Assembly: GCF_963678635.1 (NCBI RefSeq)
Contig: NC_087062.1
Coordinates: 2,234,001-2,298,000 of the forward strand
Direction of reading: 5' to 3'
Source: Symsagittifera roscoffensis
Taxonomy: Eukaryota; Xenacoelomorpha; Acoela; Convolutidae
DNA: 64,000 nucleotides
This document shows positions 56,245 to 64,000 of the stretch, in pieces. The position numbers and the translations under genes are program-made. How positions within the stretch are numbered: the stretch's first letter is position 1; each line of letters begins with the position of its first letter. A model generated the notes under the pieces. The model saw nothing but the letters and a program-made list of their open reading frames with translations. It had not been told where the DNA came from and made no database searches.

Positions 56245-59200
56245 TCATTTAGTCTTCGCACGAGGTTTCATTTCCTCTTCGGCCGGACGCAAAAATATCT
56301 TTGATTTTTTGCTCACGTCATTTCCCTCGTGACCTTTTGACCAGTCGTACCCAATTGCATACGCTAGGATCTTCCCGTCGTGGCTGAACGCACAAGACGT
56401 CAAGGGAAGAGGAAACTGTTCCGAGGTTTTGATTTTGGTCCTGGCATCCTTGTCCCAGAAGGAGAATCGCCCGTCACTCCCAACTGTCACTAGTGTGTTG
56501 TGCGTTGGATGAAATGCAATGTCGTTCACCTGGCAAAAAAATTGCATCTACCAAAATAGCTATGATTAATATTTTTCACCAAGCAAACACCGCACTTAAC
56601 GAAAACAATATGATTGAGTTTTTACTTAACATAAAAAACAGCTGAAGCATAAACTAGTGAAAAAATAGTTAAGCTATCAGAAGAGTCACCAACCACTATG
56701 TAACCACTCATAACTTTCGATGGTTTTAAAAACAAATCAATTTCATTAGAATAACGTTCAAATTAGGGATACTATTCTCAACTGATTTTTGTCAAATTAC
56801 TCTTTAAACGCCTATTGATAAAACATGAAACTAGGATCTGAAACTATCTCTCTATCTCTAACTATTCCAAGCACCCCCCCCCCCCTCAATGGTACTTAGG
56901 AAGGAACTAATTCGAAGGTTGAGTAGATCTACTTAACAATCGCCACTCCTAAAGAATTTCAACCTTTATTATTATAAATAAAAGCAGTAAATTAGCACTA
57001 GTGCGATCTCTCGATAACTCGAATTTTGCTGATTTTTGATGGGTCAAAAATTCGAATAACTTCATCTACTTAACAATTACACCCCCTTTTCTTGAATTGT
57101 TAAGTAGCTCCGGTTGAGCATTAATCTTAACTGATCTTAATGTTCAGTTCCAAATATAAACTAACAGCATAGATATCCTGTACGTTGTTAACTGCATTGG
57201 AGCGATGACACTTAAAGGTGAAGTTGTCCTTCGGATCCTTGCCCTCTGCATACTGAATGGCCACCCTTCCTTCGATGCTGCCCAGAGCGAACCCAGTGGG
57301 GCCTCCGTTTGCATCTTTGAAAATAGAGACACACCTGTGCTGGTACTTCAGAGGCGAGTCGAACTTCTTATACTCTTTAGGCCCTCCTGCAATCAAAAAG
57401 GAGCAATATTACAACAGGTGGCAATTTTAGTAATAATGTATTTAACTTGGGAAGGACGTATCTCTTATCAGCGATAAGGAACTTGAGAAGGACGAGTGAT
57501 ATCAGCACGTATTGTAACATATCATCGAAAATAATAAATACGTGGACCAACTTATCCCGATATCCCATGAAGCGTTTCAGGGGACTGTAGGTTGCCTTCA
57601 TTTTCAGTTGCCACTTTCGGCCACTCAGAATCGAGTATTTTACACGCAGCATTAACAATTTGAATCCAATTCAACAAGAGTGGAGTAGGATTTTAACTTG
57701 GTTTATTTTTAACTTTTGTTTATTTTTAAATTTAAAGCCAACATAAAACAAGATAAATAAAAAGAGAGTATAAAGACGATTAGGCCTGTCGAAATATGGC
57801 TCCTTTCCTTTCGCAAAAATCTGGTATAAAACTCAATAATTATAATAGTATAATAGTAAACAAGTAAACAAACAACCTTCTAACGAGTACACAACTATTC
57901 CTCTATCTGCAGTCGTAAAAACAGCCATTGGATACATTATATCTGCGCAGTAAAGTCGCTCAGTCAGTTGGATTGTGAATATCGGAGTGGGACTCTTGGT
58001 GTCCCAGAACTTCACTGTCTTATCCCATGAGCCGGTGACCAAACACGAGTATTGAGGCGATTGGATCCAGCGAACTGACTTAATGGGAGCTCCGTGTTCT
58101 GCCACCTGGACAATCTGATTCGAAGCCAGGTCCCACACTTTCGCCTGTTTCTCACAGTCTGCCGTGAATATTTTTGTCCCATCGGCGTGCCAGCAACAGT
58201 CTAGCAGCGGAGAATTCAAAACCTATAACATCGTCAACAGACAGTTGCTAGATCCAATGAAAGCAAGGAGACAAAAAAAATCAACTTTCGAGTTTCAAAG
58301 TAAAAAAACTGTTAACTTATTACTATTCGAATGTCAAAGCACATGCTATCAAAAGCTGTAAAGGTGCCCCCAACATGGCATCAACATTTGCGACTTAGGT
58401 TAGAAAAAAAAGAAGGTTCTTAATAATGCACTAAGCTGATGCTAGTGTAAAAAACGAACTCAATCTGAGAAAACTGAATCCGCTGGGAAATCCATTTTCG
58501 AGATTAGAATTCGATTAAGTTTTTCGTGAACTTTACAGTTTTTCTGTTCGATAGTGGAGTGTGCCATTCTTCTAAAAAATGAACTGAACTTAAAAAGGAA
58601 TCAAAAATCAAAACGCGAAAAATCAAATTTGAGCGTGAACAAATTTTTAAACTTTTCCTTAAAAAACAAAAAAATCCTCAGGATCTATATAGGAAACTTC
58701 GTTGGGTTCATCGAATCTTAAAAAACAGAATGCACAAATCCAGCTCTCATTGTATAATTATAAAAAGGTTAAATTTCAAGTTAACTTTATTAGGAAAGCT
58801 CAGGCGACAAAAAAATGAAAAGCATCATTTCTCCCCGAAAACTACAAGTGCTGCTTTCGAACAATTACCTGTAATCTGCAAACAATTTCCACACAAACTA
58901 AATGATTATAGACCTATCTGGTTCTTGGACAAAATAATTATTTTGATTCATATGTTTGTAAGATGATAAAAAAGTTTGGACTCAATATTAAACACAGAAA
59001 GTAGTAAAATGACGCAGTGTAAAAATAACCTGTTCTGCTTTTGGATTTGCAGTGCCTGCTATCTGGTTAATCTCCCAACACCTCACTCTATTATCCCATG
59101 AAGTGGAGGTCAGAAAAGTAGAAGACACAGACGCCGGGGAAAAGCGAAGAGCAGTTAAGGTATCATCGGGCGGCTGATTCACAAGGAAGTCTTTCATCGG

Positions 59201-59308
59201 GTTCTCATTATTTCCTCCCACAGCGTTCAATCCAGATTGGGCTACTTGAGTGTTAGTATTTGTGTTTCCGAACAGTCCCGTCCCCGTTGATCCAAAAAGA
59301 GTCGACAT
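56245..59308 (-). CDS. RAE1: mRNA export factor RAE1 (Gle2), WD40 protein
   Basis: Nuclear pore-associated beta-propeller that binds NUP98 and works in mRNA export and spindle assembly. Four exons (59030-59308, 57877-58222, 57166-57386, 56245-56529) join in consistent phases to 376 aa, close to the human length of about 368. The N-terminus has TLFG and GLFG motifs, then NPMKDF and [12 protein letters not shown]. Exon 2 carries WD repeats ([18 protein letters not shown]) and [14 protein letters not shown]. Exon 3 has [15 protein letters not shown] and [10 protein letters not shown], and ends DIYA. Exon 4 starts [13 protein letters not shown] and has [18 protein letters not shown] and YDWSKGHE, all hallmarks of this protein. 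The start is the first ATG giving MSTLFG. A CAG acceptor-like site just upstream allows a non-coding first exon. Confidence 0.95.
56874..56885. repeat. C12 homopolymer
   Basis: Twelve C in the last RAE1 intron, a G-run in the pre-mRNA. Confidence 0.85.
58470..58640. repeat. dispersed repeat family 'CCGCTGGGAAAT', copy 1
   Basis: In RAE1 intron 1. Shares CCGCTGGGAAATC, 'aattcg.t.a.gtttttcgtgaac.tttacagtttttctgttcgata' and 'cgcgaaaaatcaaatttgagcgt' with 62280-62640, and parts with 60440-60800 and 63045-63240. Confidence 0.6.
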
Positions 59309-59767
59309 TAAATAACTGAAACTACACATTAAAATTGTAGCATTTTGAAAAACCTTTATGATTAGTGTAAAACCAAGATAATTAATGCACAAAATACTAA
59401 ATCGGGAAACGCCAGGCTAAATAAGTTTGAGAGAAACTCACCAACTTGGATTTACATACCACTTCAAAATTTAAACCGATAATTAAAACTTCTGCAAGAC
59501 TCGCAATTTTTGTAGTTCATCTGATTTGTACAAAACAACCAATTGACGTGCAAACAAAAACTCAATTTGAAGAAAAAACGCGTGTTGTTATCCTGCTACC
59601 GCCAGATTTTTCTCAAAAGGAAATAAGAAATATTGACAATGAAACAACAGCAAAAAAAAAGATTTCACTTGAAAATTCGCTCAGACTAAATAACAATTTC
59701 AAGACTTCTAAAACAAGGCCAATAGAAATTCGCCGAAACACAGAGCCAAAAATCACATTGCCAAACA

Positions 59768-59901
59768 GGTTATTTTTTGTGCTTTCGGAGAGCTCAGAAA
59801 TTCACTTTGCTCGACCTAAAAAAAGGTCGACAAAATTTTTTGAAAATCCGCACCCCCCCCCCCCCCCCCCCCCCCTCAAAAAAATCCTAGATCCGCCCCT
59901 G
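59768..59901 (+). mobile_element. truncated hAT-type MITE with intact target duplication
   Basis: The right end CCTAGATCCGCCCCTG is present and followed by GCCAAACA. The same octamer GCCAAACA ends at 59767, directly before the element's left edge. The left terminal repeat is missing and the element starts inside. A C23 run (59853-59875) lies just inside the right terminus, as in the sister copy at 30445-30794. Confidence 0.75.
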
Positions 59902-60439
59902 GCCAAACATACCCAAACTTGTTTGCTTCAAGTAATTTATCAATCAATATACTGTCATATGACTCGATAGAACAAAGCCTTTTTTATTAGTGTAAGAAAT
60001 AACCAAATTATGGCGGTAAGCAGAATGGTGGACAAATCGCGTAGAAAACAATTGGGCTAAGAAAAAAAATTGGAAAAAAGACTGCATTGGCCCCACCTCA
60101 CTTCACTAGCTTCAACTAACTTAAAACAGTTTTTTTATTCCACTTAACTTACAACTACTTAAAAAACATAGCCGCAAACAAATGATGGCATTATTTTTCA
60201 ACTTTTTAAAGCCGCTTTACTGCAGAGAAACAAATATATCAGCTCTTAAAAACTCTAGAGAATTTTATGATTTGCACAATTTTAACCAAATCTGTTGGGA
60301 AAATTATAATCCACGTTCGACCATAAAATCATTCAAGTTTCTTCGCGCTTTCGTAACTGGAGGGCAAAATTGGCGATATGGACCAATAAAGGATGGCAAA
60401 CAAAAAGACAGAAAATAAGACAAGAGTCGCTATGTCAAA

Positions 60440-60800
60440 AACAAAGCCAACAGACTGTTGAAAAGAATCGATGAACGCAAGTAAACGAAAAAAAAAATTA
60501 ACTTATTTTTTTTTAATTACAATTTTCGATTTTTTAAAGGAAAAAGGTACAGTCTTAAGCCTCTTTGAATTTTAAGAACAATTTATGATTGAAATTATTG
60601 GTAAAAAAGATATCAATTTGAGAAAGCTGGATCGAAAGTTTTTTGAAAATTTACGCTGGGAAATTTCAAAATGAAATCCAGAATTTTCGAAATTAGAATT
60701 CGGTCACGTTTTTGATGAAATTTATATTTTTGCTGTTCGATAGGAGAGGTTGCTTTCTTTTTAACAGAGGAAATGAATTGAACTTTGGAACACAGAGGCA
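60440..60800. repeat. dispersed repeat family 'CCGCTGGGAAAT', copy 2
   Basis: Begins AGCCAACAGACTGTTGAAAAG, followed by 'gatgaacgcaagtaa'; its reverse complement closes copy 3 near 62640. It contains TTAAGCCTCT, the 'cgctgggaaat' block and 'ctgttcgatag.agag'. A similar start lies at 38428-38470. The inverted ends suggest a MITE-like element. Confidence 0.55.
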
Positions 60801-60918
60801 AAATTGCGCTTCTCAACATTTATGATAAAAAACTAGAAAGCAGCTAGGTCGGCAAAAAATCGGAAATGTCAAAAAAAACTGAATCTCTCAAAATGAATCA
60901 GGCTAGTTTTGAAAGAGA

Positions 60919-62170
60919 AACATTCCAAGACAATAGAATATGAAATTCGCGCCGGAAGAAAACTTACCAAGCTGTGACAAAGTATTTTGAGGCGACTAAG
61001 CCGATATAATATAGGCCGAAACCTATTAAGCCGGAAAAAAGGAAAATATACAAAGAGCCAAAAAATTCAAAAAAAATTACGACTCAAAAATTATTAAGTC
61101 CCCCACGCCAAATTTTTCTTGCTTTTTCGAAACCCGCAAAATGAAGATATCAAGCCCTATAAAACAAGTAGAAACCTATCAATCAGAAAAAAAAGTATAA
61201 AAAGCAGAAAAAATGTAGTCATAAAAAATTTGAACTGAATAGTTGCAATTCAGAACTTTTTAAAATATTTAAAAAATTCATTAAGCATCCAGCGAGCATA
61301 CGAATTACATTTCTCTTGAAACCAATCAAAATTAGAACACTGAGCCGAAAAAAATTTAAGCTGAAATCATTTTGGCAGAATGGTTTTTAAGCGAAAAAAA
61401 AATATATACTAAGTCAAGAAATTACAAACAGCAACATTCCAAGACAATAGAATGTGAAATTCGCACCAAAAGAAAACTGACCAAGCTGTGACAAAGTAAT
61501 TTGAGTCCACTAAGCCGATATAATATAGGCCGAAACCTATTAAGCCGAAAAAAAAAGAAAATATACAAAATGCCAAAAAATCTAAAAAATTTACGACTCT
61601 TAAATTATTAAGTCCCCCTCGCCATTAAAATACACAAACGCAAAAACAAACATTTTCTTGCTTTTTCGAAACCCGCAAAATGAAGATATCAAGCCGATAT
61701 AAAACAGGCAGAAACCAATCAATCAGAAAAAAGTTTAAGAAGCAGAAAAAAATGTTGTCATGAAAAATTTGAACTGAATACTTCCAACTCATTAAGCATA
61801 CGAATTATATTTCCCTTGAAACCATCAAAATCAGAACACTGAGCCAATAAAATATAAGCTGAAATCATTTTGGCAGAATGGTTTTTAAGCGAAAAAAAAA
61901 TATATACAAAGTCAAGAAATTACAAACAGCAGAAATAAACAAAACACTAAAAGCATCAACAATGTAAATTGCTTACAGCAAAAATCAATTATACGATGCG
62001 TCAACTAAGTCGACAAAACAAGCAGGCGAATAATAAGCCGAAAACTTTTTTGAAACGGTATATTTCCCGCTTGAAAAAAAAACAGGTCCTGACAGATTCG
62101 AACCCAAGACCTTTTCCGTCCCAGGCGTATTGGTTACCTCTAGGACAAGGTTACCAGAAACGAAAAGAAA
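60919..62170 (-). repeat. tandemly duplicated composite repeat with tRNA-like module
   Basis: Two units with a period of about 514 bp (starts 60919 and 61433, AACATTCCAAGACAATAGAA) share 'aagccgatataatataggccgaaacctattaagccg' and 'gaaatcattttggcagaatggtttttaagcg' text. At the right end a tRNA-like module (62152-62087 on the minus strand, B box GGGTTCGAATCTG) is followed by CCTG and a T-run (62082-62074), as in the copies at 43 and 56 kb. Module I is absent. Confidence 0.7.
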
Positions 62171-62279
62171 TTTGAGTTCCTCATGAACTGAGCCAAAAGT
62201 TACCAGTTCTAAATTTTACAGTCCGTTTTTCAGTGACGCTTTTTTTAATTGAACTTTCAGAAATTGAACTTTCGAGTTG

Positions 62280-62640
62280 CAACAAAAAATGGCCTTAAGC
62301 CTCTCTTAGTTTCAAAAACAAATTGATATTGTCACTTTTTCGATAAACTAAATCAATTCGAGAAAAATGGATCGATGAGTAAATGTTTTTATTCCGCTGG
62401 GAAATCTGCAAATTAAAATCCACTTTCAAAACTGAAATCCGATCTTCTTTTTCGTGACCTCTACACTTTTTCTGTTCAATAGAGAAAATTGCATTTTTTT
62501 TACAAAAAAATTGAACTGAAATTAAAAGTAAGTCAGAAATCAAACCGCGAAAAACCACATTTGAGCGTCATTCTATTTTCATGTCAATTTATTTTTGTTT
62601 TTATGCGTTCAATGACTCTTTTCCAACTGTCTGTTGGCTA
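62280..62640. repeat. dispersed repeat family 'CCGCTGGGAAAT', copy 3
   Basis: Contains TTAAGCCTCTCTTAG, TTCCGCTGGGAAATCTG and 'cgcgaaaaaccacatttgagcgtcatt', and ends 'tgcgttcaatgactcttttccaactgtctgttggct', the inverse of the start of copy 2. The motif CAGTCCGTTTTTCAGTGACG occurs just upstream (62219) and again at 62760. Confidence 0.6.
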
Positions 62641-62818
62641 TGCTCTCAAATTGAGAAAATGTTATGAAAAAATTCGATCGTAAATTTTTCTTGAAAATCA
62701 AAAAGCTGTGATTAAATTTTATACTTAAAAATTGTAAAGCTGCTTTTTTTTTCAAAAAACAGTCCGTTTTTCAGTGACGCTTTTTCAACTGTATGTTGCT
62801 TATGATCATCGATTAAAA

Positions 62819-63018
62819 AAATGGAATGCTGAGTGCGTACAGGCATCTCACAAACCTTGCCGGTAATATAAAAGTATTAGTGACAGGTCTGCATTCACGT
62901 GGATGTTTTTAATTTGAATGCTTTTTGCCGATGTAAATGCAGATCTGTCACTAATACTTTTATATTAATACTTTTAATTAGGTTTGTGAGTCGCATATGC
63001 GCACTCGCCATTCCATTT
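62819..63018. repeat. foldback with about 80-bp arms
   Basis: The arms 62819-62895 and 62935-63018 are inverted copies. The inner 30 bp around AATATAAAAGTATTAGTGACAG match with one change. The outer parts (GAGTGCG..., CTCACAAACC) match with small gaps, including a 12-bp extra copy of TAAAAGTATTAA in the right arm. The loop is about 40 nt. Confidence 0.85.
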
Positions 63019-63044
63019 CGAATTTTAAACAAAAAGATATATGG

Positions 63045-63240
63045 CCTTAACGCTCTCCGCGTTTCAAAAGCAATTAAAAGTTGGCGCTATTTTGATAAAA
63101 ATTAAGAAAACTGGATTATTAGGAAAAATTTTTGTTCCGCTGGGAAATCTGAAAACTAAATAACATTTCCGAAACTAGAAGTCGATCACGTTTTTCGTGA
63201 CCTTTACAGTTTCGTAATTGGAGAGCGCAACGTAATTAAC
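63045..63240. repeat. dispersed repeat family 'CCGCTGGGAAAT', copy 4
   Basis: Has CCTTAACGCTCT, GTTCCGCTGGGAAATCTG and 'agtcgatcacgtttttcgtgacctttacagttt' in the same order as the other copies. Confidence 0.55.
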
Positions 63241-63269
63241 TTCAAGCAGATGAAATTGATTTGATTTCA

Positions 63270-63410
63270 AATAGTGCATATATACCTAGAAGCATTCATG
63301 AAAGCAATAATGTGTGAATGCACTTAGTAAAATATTAGAGCATTCAAGGACTTTTCCTGAAAACAATTTTTAAAAACAATCACAACCTATATAAGAGTCT
63401 AAACTAAATT
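63270..63410. repeat. dispersed repeat carrying TATA-like block (partner 54720-54890)
   Basis: Second copy of the repeat described at 54720-54890; it ends in ACCTATATAAGAGTCT in the same orientation. Confidence 0.6.
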
Positions 63411-64000
63411 CAGTTGTAAAAAGTGACATCGCAGTATAACACGAAGTTGATATCACGCTCCGCTTTCGTAAACAATGATTTTGGGGGCTAACATCATGAC
63501 AGAAGGACCGAATGCGAATAAATGACCAAACCAATGAATTTCCAGCTTAGTTCTTTCAAATTTTCGAATAAACTCTGGTTGAGTAGCATATTTTCGGACG
63601 TTAGGTCCTTCTGGCATTTGGGATTCCCCAGTGATTTCTATCTAGTGAAAATTAAGCAGCAAGACCTCTGGGCATCCAGCGAACTTCATCTAATCTTCTG
63701 GACGAGAATTGAAAGACCTTTACTAAGACTAAGTGAGAAAAACTGGAATTTTTTTTGAAGATTACAAATTGAGAACAATAAAACGGGAAATAATAATACT
63801 TAAATTTTTAATATCAAAAGAGTCGAGGAAAACTGAGAAGGAAGATAACAAAGATTTCATTTCCATAGACAGAACTAATGATTAGTTAGCAGGGGACCAA
63901 TGAAAATCTACTATTTGGGGATGCTAGCCATCACCGTGATATAGAGTCATCATTACTCATTATTGCAACTTAAAGTTTAGGATTAATATGTTTTTAAGCC
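63411..64000. other. right flank, no gene recognised
   Basis: A 78-codon open frame at 63522-63758 has no recognisable motif. Nothing else is seen. Confidence 0.4.

Noticed and set aside
59446-59970. 174-codon plus-strand open frame with a poly-proline stretch
   Set aside because: It crosses the hAT-type MITE and its target duplication; the poly-Pro comes from the C23 run.

Overview
This is a window of an animal nuclear genome. The genes are split into short exons with GT/AG junctions whose phases fit. The DNA is AT-rich and crowded with interspersed repeats. The gene content (a troponin C-type EF-hand protein, a Cys-loop receptor subunit of the nicotinic type, cortactin, SEM1/DSS1 and RAE1) points to an animal with muscle and nerve, most likely a bilaterian. 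I cannot name the phylum. The long G or C homopolymers in AT-rich DNA and the four-EF-hand troponin C style are compatible with a tunicate, but that is only a weak inference.

Layout. About 1.5-5.4 kb, minus strand: 5' part of a troponin C-like gene, with its C-terminal exons not seen and probably left of the window. 8.3-14.2 kb: a duplicated receptor exon, one copy truncated and lying outside the gene. 10.1-32.3 kb, plus strand: a complete five-exon nicotinic-type receptor subunit (464 codons by my splicing). Its 17-kb third intron holds a decayed antisense Ty3/gypsy relative, a nearly intact sense Ty3/gypsy element with 213-bp LTRs and a 5-bp target duplication, a decayed LINE and a hAT-type MITE. 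32.3-37.8 kb: a gene-free convergent interval. 37.8-48.4 kb, minus strand: an eleven-exon cortactin gene (623 codons) that encodes two C-terminal SH3 domains rather than one. 49.2-50.2 kb, minus: SEM1/DSS1 (two exons, 109 aa). 56.2-59.3 kb, minus: RAE1 (four exons, 376 aa). The rest is repeat-rich: foldbacks, tandem arrays, tRNA-like repeat modules, LINE fragments and hAT-type MITEs.

How the genes relate. They are ordinary single-gene loci, not an operon. RAE1, SEM1 and cortactin lie head to tail on the minus strand. The receptor is divergent from troponin C and convergent with cortactin. No prokaryotic system, CRISPR array or operon is present. The most notable points are the double-SH3 cortactin, the alternative first exons of the troponin C gene, the exon duplication and odd pore residues of the receptor, the integrase D-to-E change and three overlapping reading frames of the young retrotransposon, a composite repeat with an internal tRNA-like module followed by a T-run, and a nearly perfect 119-bp foldback at 51.5 kb. 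All exon joins were made by eye from splice signals, phase and family similarity. No alignment or database search was run.
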